This document shows, one piece after another, positions 42,843 through 51,077 of a stretch of DNA of 64,000 nt. The position numbers and the translations under genes were made by a program. Every line of letters starts with the position of its first letter. Position 1 is the first letter of the stretch. The stretch is taken from the NCBI RefSeq assembly GCF_013035425.1, contig NZ_WQHX01000002.1, positions 496,001-560,000 of the forward strand. The letters run 5' to 3'. The notes under the pieces are model-generated. The model was given only the letters and a program-made list of their open reading frames with translations, was not told the origin of the DNA and did no database searches. The stretch comes from Ruegeria arenilitoris. GTDB taxonomy: Bacteria; Pseudomonadota; Alphaproteobacteria; Rhodobacterales; Rhodobacteraceae.

Positions 42843-43571
42843 ATGACAAAAAACGGCGAATTCTACCAGCGAGACCGAACTTGGCACCCGCCTGCGGTAA
42901 CACCTGATTACAAAACCAGCGTCACCCGATCGCCGCAGTACTCGCTAATTTCTCTGCAAAACTCAGTCAGTGAAGTTACGGGACCTGTATTCGGCCACAA
43001 CGACATCCATGCACTGGATAACGACCTAATACACAACTACGCCCAAGCCGGAGATGCGGCAATCGGTGAAAGGATCATCCTGCATGGCCGGGTTTTAGAT
43101 GAAAACCACAGGCCAATTCCGAATACGCTGGTGGAAGTTTGGCAAGCAAATGCAGGTGGTCGCTATCGCCACAAGAAGGATACTTATCTCGCCCCGATAG
43201 ATCCCAACTTCGGGGGCTGCGGGCGCACTCTGACAGACGAGAGTGGATATTATTTTTTCCGTACGATAAAGCCCGGCGCGTACCCATGGCGTAACTGGGT
43301 TAACAACTGGCGACCCGCGCATATTCACGTGTCGATCTTTGGGACAGCATTCGCGCAAAGGCTGATAACGCAATGTTATTTCGAAGGTGATCCCCTTATT
43401 GATAAGTGCCCCATCGTTCACACAATCCCGGACGCTCAGGCCCGCGCACAGCTTGTCGCAGCGCTCGACATGAACGCTTCTGTTCCACTGGACAGCATCG
43501 CCTACAAGTTTGATATTGTACTACGGGGCCGACGCTCGACCCTGTTTGAAAACCGGCTGGAAGGGAACTGA
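42843..43571 (+). CDS. pcaH: Protocatechuate 3,4-dioxygenase beta subunit
   Basis: The iron-bearing subunit of intradiol ring cleavage. The 242-aa protein has the ligand Tyr region [19 protein letters not shown] and the Tyr/His/His ligands in [18 protein letters not shown]. An N-terminal PcaH region precedes them. AAGGAG lies before the ATG. It is paired with pcaG three bases downstream. Confidence 0.95.
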   Translation: MTKNGEFYQRDRTWHPPAVTPDYKTSVTRSPQYSLISLQNSVSEVTGPVFGHNDIHALDNDLIHNYAQAGDAAIGERIILHGRVLDENHRPIPNTLVEVWQANAGGRYRHKKDTYLAPIDPNFGGCGRTLTDESGYYFFRTIKPGAYPWRNWVNNWRPAHIHVSIFGTAFAQRLITQCYFEGDPLIDKCPIVHTIPDAQARAQLVAALDMNASVPLDSIAYKFDIVLRGRRSTLFENRLEGN

Positions 43572-43574
43572 TCC

Positions 43575-44195
43575 ATGATCCAGAAATTGGATTATCTGAA
43601 GGAAACACCGTCCCAGACCGCCGGGCCTTACGTCCACATTGGCCTTGCTCCGGGTGCAGCTGGTTTTGACATCTATGAGAAGGAATTAGGTTGGGATATA
43701 GCGGGACCAAATGCAAATGGTGAACGTATTCGCATCGAGGGCGTCGTTATCGACGGTACAGGGTCGCCAATCAAAGATGTCATGCTTGAAGCGTGGCAGG
43801 CCAATTCCGAAGGGCACTATGCTCATCCTGAAGGGGGTGGAACTGTTGAAGACGGTTTCAAAGGTTGGGGCCGCGTGATTACCGACTTCGAAACAGGTGA
43901 ATGGGCATTTGACACAATCAAACCGGGTCGCACGCGCGGCCGCGATGTGGGCCAACAAGCACCCCACATCAACCTGTGGATCGTTGCCCGTGGTATCAAC
44001 GTTGGCTTGAACACCCGCCTGTACTTTGACGACGAAACAGAGGCTAACGCTGTTGACCCTGTATTGAATCTAATTGAGTGGGAAACGCGACGAAGCACAC
44101 TTCTTGCAAAGCGCAATGATCGCGACGGGCATGTCGTGTATCGTTTCGACATCAAGTTGCAAGGCCACAATGAAACAGTCTTTTTCGACATCTGA
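43575..44195 (+). CDS. pcaG: Protocatechuate 3,4-dioxygenase alpha subunit
   Basis: The non-catalytic partner of PcaH. The 206-aa product begins with LKETPSQTAGPYVHIGLAPG, diagnostic of PcaG. It keeps the intradiol fold (VIDGTGSPIKDVMLEAWQAN) and ends with LQGHNETVFFDI. Length is normal. Confidence 0.95.
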   Translation: MIQKLDYLKETPSQTAGPYVHIGLAPGAAGFDIYEKELGWDIAGPNANGERIRIEGVVIDGTGSPIKDVMLEAWQANSEGHYAHPEGGGTVEDGFKGWGRVITDFETGEWAFDTIKPGRTRGRDVGQQAPHINLWIVARGINVGLNTRLYFDDETEANAVDPVLNLIEWETRRSTLLAKRNDRDGHVVYRFDIKLQGHNETVFFDI

Positions 44196-44209
44196 TCCAG
44201 AATAGTAAA

Positions 44210-45049
44210 ATGAAAAAACCATGCATAATCTGCTGCGCAATCACCGGATCCGTGGCGCGGAAAGAAAACAATCCCGCAGTGCCAATTACAGTTCAGGAAC
44301 AGGTTGAAAGCACTCACGAAGCGTTTGAGGAAGGTGCCAGCATCGTACACGCCCACGTGCGCAACGACGACCAGACGCCCAGTTCAGATCCGGAACGCTT
44401 TGCACGTCTTAAGGAGGGCATTGAGAAGCACTGCCCTGGAATTATCATACAATTCTCGACCGGTGGACGCTCTGGCGCGGGGAAAGAACGCGGAGGCATG
44501 CTACCATTATCGCCCGATATGGCGTCTCTTTCCGTGGGCTCCAACAATTTTCCAACCAGAGTGTACGAAAACCCGCCGGATCTTGTCGATTGGCTGGCCG
44601 AAGTCATGCGCCAATACAACGTAACGCCCGAAGTAGAGGCATTTGACCTCAGCCACATTTTCCAAGCAATTCGCATGCATCAGCAAGGAAAGCTTTTTGG
44701 CAAACTGTATGTTCAGTTCGTGATGGGCGTCAAAAACGCAATGCCCGTCGATCGAGAAGTTTTTGATTTCTACAAAAAGATGATGCAGGAACGCGCGCCA
44801 GATGCGGAATGGTGTGCGGCAGGTATCGGAGCGAACCAGATCGTGGTGAACGAATGGGCAATCGCTGCAGGCGGTCATACCCGCACGGGACTAGAGGATA
44901 ACGTGCGTCTAGATCGCGAAACATTGGCTCCGTCGAACGCGGCCCTTGTCCGTCGGGCCGTTGAACTGTGTGAAAAACATGAACGCCCGGTGGCGACGTG
45001 GCGACAAGCAAGGGAATTACTGGGGTTGAAGTCCCCAGATGTCGTGTAA
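44210..45049 (+). CDS. BKACE family beta-keto acid cleavage enzyme (DUF849)
   Basis: Zn-dependent condensing/cleaving enzymes of this family transfer an acetyl unit between a beta-keto acid and acetyl-CoA. The 279-aa protein has ITGSVARKENNPAVPIT, the metal His pair in VHAHVR, QFSTGGRSG, the acidic EVEAFDLSH and TRTGLEDNV. It lies between pcaG and pcaB, so 3-oxoadipate plus acetyl-CoA to succinyl-CoA plus acetoacetate is a likely reaction. That would bypass PcaIJ and PcaF, which are not in this window. Confidence 0.85.
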   Translation: MKKPCIICCAITGSVARKENNPAVPITVQEQVESTHEAFEEGASIVHAHVRNDDQTPSSDPERFARLKEGIEKHCPGIIIQFSTGGRSGAGKERGGMLPLSPDMASLSVGSNNFPTRVYENPPDLVDWLAEVMRQYNVTPEVEAFDLSHIFQAIRMHQQGKLFGKLYVQFVMGVKNAMPVDREVFDFYKKMMQERAPDAEWCAAGIGANQIVVNEWAIAAGGHTRTGLEDNVRLDRETLAPSNAALVRRAVELCEKHERPVATWRQARELLGLKSPDVV

Positions 45050-45081
45050 TCATTGCGGCGCGTAACGGCGGCGAGAAATTA

Positions 45082-46152
45082 ATGGCAGATGTTTTCACCC
45101 ATCCTTGGCTTGGTGGATTATTCGGAGATAGTGAAACTGAGGCCCTGCTTTCGGCGGAAGCGACGTTGAAACGTTTGCTTGCTGTCGAGGCCGCCTATTC
45201 CCGCGCTCTGGGCGTCGTTGGAGTTGTGGACAAAAACACCGCCAACGAAACTGCTGAACATATTCTTCAGTTTTCTCCAGATATGGCTGAACTTCATCGA
45301 GGCGCGGCCGAAGACGGCGTCGTTGTCCCAGCTTTGGTAACTGCACTTCGTACCGACCTACCACAGCGGTGTGAAAAGGCACTACACATCGGGTTGACGT
45401 CTCAGGATGTGATCGACACAGCCACGGTAATGATGTTCAAGCAGGTTTGCGACCTGTTTTCAAAACGGCTTGAGGCAGTAACAGGGACACTCGCAGCCCT
45501 CAATGAAATACATGGAAATAGATGGATAATGGGGCGAACCAGAATGCAAGCAGCTCTGCCCATTGCAGTTTCCGACAGGTTGAGCATTTGGACGCGCCCG
45601 CTTACAGAGCTTCTCGAACGCTTGCACCAGCAGCAAGCTTGTCTTTTCCGCCTACAGCTCGGGGGTCCGGTCGGCACCCGCGATTCAATAGGTGCGAATG
45701 CAAATGAAATTGCTGACCAAATGGCCGATGAACTGGGCCTTATCAATTCAGGTGTTTGTTGGCACACTAATCGCAGCGCTTTTGCGGATTTCGCCAATTG
45801 GCTTTCCCTTGTGACCGGAGCGCTAGGAAAAATTGGACAGGACGTCGCGCTCATGACGCAACAGGGTGTGGACGAAATGCGCCTCAGCGGGGGCGGTCGG
45901 TCTTCAGCCATGCCGCACAAACAAAACCCGATCCTTGCCGAGCTGCTGGTCACGCTTGCGCGCTATAATGCGACTTTGGTTTCGGGTATGCATCACGCAG
46001 TCGTGCATGAGCAAGAACGCTCAGGAACTGCATGGACGCTTGAATGGATCATTCTTCCCCAACAAATAATGACGACCGGACGCGCGTTGGTCGCTTCGAA
46101 CACCTTTCTTGAACAGATAGAAACTATCGGAAGCGATGCCCCAATCGCCTAA
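45082..46152 (+). CDS. pcaB: 3-Carboxy-cis,cis-muconate cycloisomerase
   Basis: Cyclises 3-carboxymuconate to 4-carboxymuconolactone. The 356-aa fumarase/aspartase-superfamily protein has the signature GGRSSAMPHKQNPILAE, TSQDVIDTATV and GGPVGTRDSIG. The ATG at 45082 is chosen; the longer frame overlaps the BKACE gene. At 356 aa it is shorter than some PcaB proteins (about 450 aa) but matches the compact class of alphaproteobacteria. Last gene of the pca operon. Confidence 0.93.
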   Translation: MADVFTHPWLGGLFGDSETEALLSAEATLKRLLAVEAAYSRALGVVGVVDKNTANETAEHILQFSPDMAELHRGAAEDGVVVPALVTALRTDLPQRCEKALHIGLTSQDVIDTATVMMFKQVCDLFSKRLEAVTGTLAALNEIHGNRWIMGRTRMQAALPIAVSDRLSIWTRPLTELLERLHQQQACLFRLQLGGPVGTRDSIGANANEIADQMADELGLINSGVCWHTNRSAFADFANWLSLVTGALGKIGQDVALMTQQGVDEMRLSGGGRSSAMPHKQNPILAELLVTLARYNATLVSGMHHAVVHEQERSGTAWTLEWIILPQQIMTTGRALVASNTFLEQIETIGSDAPIA

Positions 46153-46235
46153 TCTGAGGAAATTAAACTTGGAATGTTGCGGCGAAAACTGAATGCAGAA
46201 ACTGCTTAATTTAGACAGTCTAGATCCCCAACAAG

Positions 46236-46997
46236 CTATGGTTCAAACAGAATACTCGGGAATTGCTCGGATACACGCTTTGATAGGAGCGCTTCAGATA
46301 CGTCATGGTCAACGCCATCCAACGTGCAGTTTTTGTAAAAGGCCAGGCTATCAGCCAGCGATTGCGTGGCGGCACTTTTTTCGCTCTCATTAAGAAAAGG
46401 GACGTGCGTCGAAAGATAAAAAGCTGGTTTTTGCACTTTCAACCAAGGTTGAAGGGCCGGTACCAACGAAAACTCTGCTCCTTCAACGTCCATTTTTACC
46501 AATGAAACATCACTCAAATCGACTTTTTCACTGAACTGCTCCCAAGCCAAGCTAACAACATCTGTCCCGTTTTCATTTGCCGCCAAAACAGACGTCATAG
46601 AATCTCCTGGTTCGCCGCCCAGGCTGGACATGCGTAGAATCCCGGTTGAGTTCCAAAGAGCCACACCAAAAGCCGTTACATTACGAATATTGTTCAATTC
46701 GAGGTTCCAGTTAAGAAACCTGTAGGCGACCGGGTCCGGCTCGAAACACCAAACATGGCGCGCCCGGCGAGACGCGTACAACACCGTTGCGCCAGCCCAC
46801 GCCCCTACATCGATATAGTCGCGGTCAGGCGAAAGATATCGATCCAAAACCTCAAAGGTTTCAGGTTCCCAAAGGCCAGAAGATGCTTTTTTCCAGAACT
46901 TGGAATGGTAAGGGTCAAGGCGAAAAGGTTCGCCGTTGAGAGTTCCATTGAAATACCCGCGCGCGCGGTAGAACATTTTTTGCGCGTTTGTGATCAC
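46236..46997 (-). CDS. FkbM family methyltransferase
   Basis: The 253-aa protein has SAM motif I IDVGAWAGATVLYAS, the acidic motif HVWCFEPDPVAYRF and the FkbM segment VSLVKMDVEGAEFSLV. It probably O-methylates a sugar or small molecule. The GTG start has GGAG upstream. It lies downstream of the GNAT and deacetylase genes and may be cotranscribed with them, suggesting a glycan or lipid modification function (inference). Confidence 0.85.
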   Translation of the reverse strand: MITNAQKMFYRARGYFNGTLNGEPFRLDPYHSKFWKKASSGLWEPETFEVLDRYLSPDRDYIDVGAWAGATVLYASRRARHVWCFEPDPVAYRFLNWNLELNNIRNVTAFGVALWNSTGILRMSSLGGEPGDSMTSVLAANENGTDVVSLAWEQFSEKVDLSDVSLVKMDVEGAEFSLVPALQPWLKVQKPAFYLSTHVPFLNESEKSAATQSLADSLAFYKNCTLDGVDHDVSEALLSKRVSEQFPSILFEP

Positions 46998-47054
46998 GAG
47001 TTGTCTCCGGTCATTATTCGTTCTGTTTTGCCGTTATTGGCAGGATGAAGATCT

Positions 47055-47921
47055 TTAATCGAGCTTTAAAGACAGTAATTGCAACTCTGTGTAGAGGTGA
47101 TCGACTGCACTTCCAGACAAACTGGGAGACTTTACAAAGCGCGGAGCTGGCAGCGTGATTTGCGTGCCAGAAGCGGGGGCTTTTCCACAAAAGCGCCTGT
47201 CCGCAGACAAGACCGCATCGTTCGAAGGCAGCAAAATATTTGCGATCTGCTGTCCAAATTCAGCCAAAAACCCAGATCGAGCATCTCGGGTGTAAAGAAC
47301 ATCCAACCAAGGTTGGTCGTCGCCTTTTACAGTACTTGCGAAGACGATCAGCGTTTCAAAGTCGCCTTTGCGAAATACTATAGGCACCACTCCAAACGGC
47401 AATAAATCTTGAAGAATATCCTGCTCTTGCTCCGTGGATCGAGACAGAATTTCCTCGATTTCAGAAATAGCTTCAATGTTGTCTGTGCTTTGCGCGTTTC
47501 GCTGCCAATCCCACCGGAAGTCATCCAAAGATTCAAAGCCAGCCGCTCGCAAAACGCCCATTGTTCTTGGATTGCTTGTACTTGTCATACTGGTGAAGTG
47601 ACGCTCAGGGTCAGAGGTCGCTTCGGCCATGAGGCGCAAACCTGCACCATTTCCTCGATGATCTTTTTCAAGGTACCACGCGCACATGTTTGTGATGCCC
47701 AAGCGATTCCCATCAACAATTCGGTCGGAATGAATCGCGCCAACATAGCCGACAATACGCTGGTCGACCTCGGCAACATATCCGTAATTCGGCTTGCGCA
47801 TCCCCCAGTCGTACTCAAATATTCTGCGCCAGCGTTCAGGAGAAATCTTTCGGCTCATCTTTCCGTGTAAAAGCTCGATGGCTGGTGCAATGTCACTTTG
47901 CACTGCTGGTCTTATGATCAT
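47055..47921 (-). CDS. GNAT family N-acetyltransferase
   Basis: The 288-aa protein has an N-terminal GNAT domain with VGYVGAIHSDRIVDG, CAWYLEKDHRGNGAGLRLM (acetyl-CoA-binding RGNGAG) and the late RAAGFESL. A second part of about 130 residues is unrecognised. The start overlaps the deacetylase stop (ATGA). Substrate unknown; a sugar amine is possible given the neighbours. Confidence 0.82.
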   Translation of the reverse strand: MIIRPAVQSDIAPAIELLHGKMSRKISPERWRRIFEYDWGMRKPNYGYVAEVDQRIVGYVGAIHSDRIVDGNRLGITNMCAWYLEKDHRGNGAGLRLMAEATSDPERHFTSMTSTSNPRTMGVLRAAGFESLDDFRWDWQRNAQSTDNIEAISEIEEILSRSTEQEQDILQDLLPFGVVPIVFRKGDFETLIVFASTVKGDDQPWLDVLYTRDARSGFLAEFGQQIANILLPSNDAVLSADRRFCGKAPASGTQITLPAPRFVKSPSLSGSAVDHLYTELQLLSLKLD

Positions 47922-48736
47922 GGTAAAAACGCTTCTTTAGGCGACACAAAATATGCTGCCGAGTGTTCGTGAAGAACTGACAATAATTTCTCGCTGAAAT
48001 CCCAGATTGCATCATCATGAACGGCGTGATGAGTGATGAAACCCGTAGGCTCTTCGGAATCGACCAGACCCTTGCGTCTTGCGCTCAGATGGTCAGTCAA
48101 AAATGAAATCGATTTTTCAGTGCCTGTAAAATGCGCTCCGCCTTTCCACTTGATTGGATCGCAATGCACATTCACAAGGTTAAGACCCGGCGCAGCCTCC
48201 TTTGCGTACCGTGCTTCGCCAGTCGATAATCCGACAAAACCCAAGCCTGCAAGATGTTCGACAATCAGGGGATCAATTCGATTCCATGGTGGAACCGCAA
48301 CCGGCACAAAACGATCTTCTTGAAAAAGGCCGCGCAGCAAAGACTTCCCTTTCTCAAGTTCGGCCAGCACTACACCCAACGGTCGTTGCAACCCAAGTTC
48401 CCAAGCTCCTTGAACATTCATTCCCGAAGCGTGATTTGTGTGAGCATATCCGTGTTGGAGAACGTAAGCGTACTCGTTCAAGTGGACGGCTTCCGCCAAC
48501 TGGCTATCGGCAAAAGCCGGGATTACTGCTAACCCGATCGGAGCTTCGTAGGTTTTGGATAGAGCCAAAAGCCTTGAAAGCTGTGGCCCGGTCGTCGTTG
48601 CATCATCGTCGCGCCACCAGAAAGAGGCTTTCTTCCCTTGCTTGGTCCAATTGTTCAGTTCGTTCCTTAAACTTTCCCAAGCCCCATTCTCAGACCCGAC
48701 CTTGGAAAAGCTCTCAACACTTTCCATCCGCTCCAT
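47918..48736 (-). CDS. Polysaccharide deacetylase-like protein
   Basis: The 272-aa protein resembles NodB-fold deacetylases. The metal Asp is in FWWRDDDA, the His pair in QHGYAHTNHA, and a late GFITHHAVHDD follows. I use ATG 48736, preceded by AGGAAGG. The frame is open 49 codons further and includes a hydrophobic stretch (SLFLVGSIGIAKVAVVIF), so an N-terminal membrane anchor is possible. First gene of the deacetylase-GNAT-FkbM operon. Confidence 0.78.
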   Translation of the reverse strand: MERMESVESFSKVGSENGAWESLRNELNNWTKQGKKASFWWRDDDATTTGPQLSRLLALSKTYEAPIGLAVIPAFADSQLAEAVHLNEYAYVLQHGYAHTNHASGMNVQGAWELGLQRPLGVVLAELEKGKSLLRGLFQEDRFVPVAVPPWNRIDPLIVEHLAGLGFVGLSTGEARYAKEAAPGLNLVNVHCDPIKWKGGAHFTGTEKSISFLTDHLSARRKGLVDSEEPTGFITHHAVHDDAIWDFSEKLLSVLHEHSAAYFVSPKEAFLP

Positions 48737-48896
48737 TAACCTTCCTATCTCAACGCTGGCGGATCTTCTGAAAATCACAACAGCTACTTTAGCTATACCT
48801 ATTGAACCGACCAAGAATAGGGAAGCGTCAGAAACGTTTCGAAAAGAATCGTAGTCCGACGCAGTGTGGTCATGGTGTGCCAAGCGTCAACGAGCG

Positions 48897-49859
48897 TTAA
48901 GGTTCCTGCCTGTGGAACAATACTTCGGATCGAGGATTCGCACCAACATCGTTCAACATTTTCAAAACCTCTTCTTTCCATCCAGCCTTGATCTTGAGCG
49001 CCAATTGCGAAGGTGGCCGATGATCAGGCACCAAGATTGCATACTCGTATCTAAGCGGTTTCTTAAATGGTACGAACACCACCCTTCCGTTGGAAAGGTT
49101 CAATTCCTGTTCGGTAGCGACCGTCAAAGGATCCACGATAGTGCAACACTGGCCAGAGCTGACAAAGGGGATGAGCGGAAGGAAGTACTGGCACGTGACG
49201 CTGGGACTATACGTTGATGAGACCGCTTGAAATTCCGCCCTTATTTTTCTTTGAAAGGGATGCGTTGCATGCAATCCCCCCATTGGTATTCCGTCCAGAT
49301 CTGAAATCGATATACCGCTTTTCGCGGCCAGAGGGTTGTCTCGATCGAGGGCGCAAAAGCAATCCCCATAAATTATTTCAGCCGAAAACTGGGATTGCCT
49401 GCCAGTAGAAAATTCGAAATCCGCAAAACCAAAATCAATGTTTTGAGTACCCGCCAATTCCACGATTTGTGGCGAACTGCGTGTGGAAAGCGTAATTTCA
49501 ATATCCGGATTCTCACCAACTGAGTTGCTGATGTATCGAGGGAAAAGATAAGCTGAAGGTCCAGGCATGGTGGCTATGTTTAAACTGCCACTGCTGGCTT
49601 TGACCAACCCTTCCATAGTTCTGGAAATGGTTGAAATGCGGTCCAGGATACCCGTGGTTTCGGCCAGCAGATAATGCGCCTCAGGAACCGGGACGAGCCG
49701 GCGCCCCCGGCGCTCAAATAGCGTCAGCCCAAGCTTTTTTTCAAGGTTCTTGATGGCGAGACTGATAGCTGGCTGAGTACGATTCAGCTTCTTTGCGGTC
49801 TGAGAGATGGAACCTGTTTCCATCACCTCGCGAAAGACTGTGAGCTGCGCAAGATTCAT
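48897..49859 (-). CDS. LysR regulator divergent from TAXI-TRAP genes
   Basis: The 320-aa regulator has the helix-turn-helix SISQTAKKLNRTQPAISLAI and a standard C-terminal effector domain. It diverges from the TAXI-TRAP operon across a strongly AT-rich 129-bp gap containing a palindrome. It probably controls the organosulfur-linked operon in response to the imported compound (inference). Confidence 0.88.
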   Translation of the reverse strand: MNLAQLTVFREVMETGSISQTAKKLNRTQPAISLAIKNLEKKLGLTLFERRGRRLVPVPEAHYLLAETTGILDRISTISRTMEGLVKASSGSLNIATMPGPSAYLFPRYISNSVGENPDIEITLSTRSSPQIVELAGTQNIDFGFADFEFSTGRQSQFSAEIIYGDCFCALDRDNPLAAKSGISISDLDGIPMGGLHATHPFQRKIRAEFQAVSSTYSPSVTCQYFLPLIPFVSSGQCCTIVDPLTVATEQELNLSNGRVVFVPFKKPLRYEYAILVPDHRPPSQLALKIKAGWKEEVLKMLNDVGANPRSEVLFHRQEP

Positions 49860-49861
49860 TT

Positions 49862-49908
49862 CTTGTATATAAGAAAAATCTCAGTTTTGTAAAATATAAC
49901 AAATTTGT
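49862..49908. promoter_or_regulatory. AT-rich divergent control region with palindrome
   Basis: ACAAATTTGT (49899-49908) is a perfect palindrome, and CTTGTATATAAG (49862-49873) is a near-palindrome close to the lysR start. Both lie between the LysR gene and the TAXI binding-protein gene. They are candidate LysR sites. Confidence 0.35.
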
Positions 49909-49988
49909 ATTTATGGAAATTGCCTCTACGCTTACAGGATCGAAATTCGGGCAAACCGAATCTGATGTTCCAGAACCGGGAGAATGAA

Positions 49989-50993
49989 ATGAACTTTGTG
50001 AAAACCTTGAAGGGCCTCGCATTGGCCAGTGTTCTTGCAGCGCCTGCAATGGCACAAGACCCCACCTTTTTCCGCATTGGCACGGGTGGCGCAGGAGGAA
50101 CGTATTTTCCGATCGGCGGCACCATTGCCAACGGAATTTCGGCCCCTCCCGGATCCCGCCCATGTGAAGAAGGCGGCCAGTGCGGTGTTCCTGGCCTGAT
50201 CGCAATCGCGCAGTCCACTACTGCTTCTGTCTTCAATAATGCGGCTGTGCAGAATGGTGAGCTAGAAGCTGGACTAGCTGCTGCTGATGTCACCCGCTCT
50301 ATGTATTTGGGAGAAGGAAAATTCGAAGGCAAACCGCATCCCAAGCTGCGTATTGTCGCCAACTTGTTCCCAGAAGATTTGCACCTAGTGTTGCCGGCAG
50401 GAGAAACAATCAATGATCTGAGCGATTTGGAAGGAAAACGTGTCGGTATCGCCCAAGCAGGTTCAGGTACTCAAGTCGCAGTACTTCAGATGCTCGAAGC
50501 TTGGGGCGTCAATCGCGACAACATGGACGAAGCTGAACTGAATAACAGTCAAAGCGCCGAGCGTTTGGCTGACGGTCAACTGGACGCATATTTCTATGCT
50601 GCGGGTTGGCCTGTGGCTGCTATGGTTCAACTGTCTTCTACCAAGGGAATGAGCCTGCACTCATTTTCAGATGAAGACCTCGCCAAGATCAACGAAATCA
50701 TTCCCGCATATATCCCCTCTGCCATTCCAGGCGGCGTTTACGAAGGCGTGGAGTCTGAAACCAAAACGCCTGCTGTAAGTGCGATGTTGGTTGTTTCTTC
50801 CGATCTTTCGGAAGATCTCGTTTATCAAATGACCAAAGCACTTTGGAACGACAATACCCGCAAGCTCTTGGATAACGGCCACGCAAAAGGCAAGCAGATT
50901 ACACCAGATACAGCGCTGGACGGTGTGGAAGCCCTTGGCGTTCCGCTACATCCGGGTGCCGAAAAATTCTATAAAGAAGCCGGTCTGCTCTAA
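49989..50993 (+). CDS. TAXI family TRAP transporter substrate-binding protein
   Basis: The 334-aa receptor has a signal peptide ending APAMA near residue 22. The TAXI hallmarks are FRIGTGGAGGTYFPIGGTIAN and later GKRVGIAQAGSGTQ. ATG 49989 follows GGGAGAA; the 28-residue upstream extension is rejected. With the downstream fused permease it forms a complete importer. The gene neighbourhood suggests an organosulfonate, sulfinate or sulfur amino acid as ligand (inference). Confidence 0.9.
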   Translation: MNFVKTLKGLALASVLAAPAMAQDPTFFRIGTGGAGGTYFPIGGTIANGISAPPGSRPCEEGGQCGVPGLIAIAQSTTASVFNNAAVQNGELEAGLAAADVTRSMYLGEGKFEGKPHPKLRIVANLFPEDLHLVLPAGETINDLSDLEGKRVGIAQAGSGTQVAVLQMLEAWGVNRDNMDEAELNNSQSAERLADGQLDAYFYAAGWPVAAMVQLSSTKGMSLHSFSDEDLAKINEIIPAYIPSAIPGGVYEGVESETKTPAVSAMLVVSSDLSEDLVYQMTKALWNDNTRKLLDNGHAKGKQITPDTALDGVEALGVPLHPGAEKFYKEAGLL

Positions 50994-51022
50994 GCCTAAA
51001 TTTCTGACCAAGACCAGTACGA

Positions 51023-51044
51023 CGGTACCCCGCATGGGGTACCG
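51023..51044 (+). promoter_or_regulatory. Intergenic hairpin between TAXI receptor and permease
   Basis: CGGTACCCC (51023-51031) and GGGGTACCG (51036-51044) form a perfect 9-bp stem with a GCAT loop. It lies in the 84-bp gap between the receptor stop and the permease start, and no T run follows. It is the third such receptor-permease hairpin in this window. Confidence 0.6.
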
Positions 51045-51077
51045 CACCATAGAGTTTACTCAAATCAGGGTGCCATT

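Noticed and set aside
43823..44356. 177-aa ORF antisense to pcaG
   Set aside because: Shadow of a well-supported coding frame.
48737..48883. 49-residue extension of the deacetylase including a hydrophobic stretch
   Set aside because: AGGAAGG before ATG 48736 is convincing. An anchor remains possible, so it is noted in the feature instead of called.
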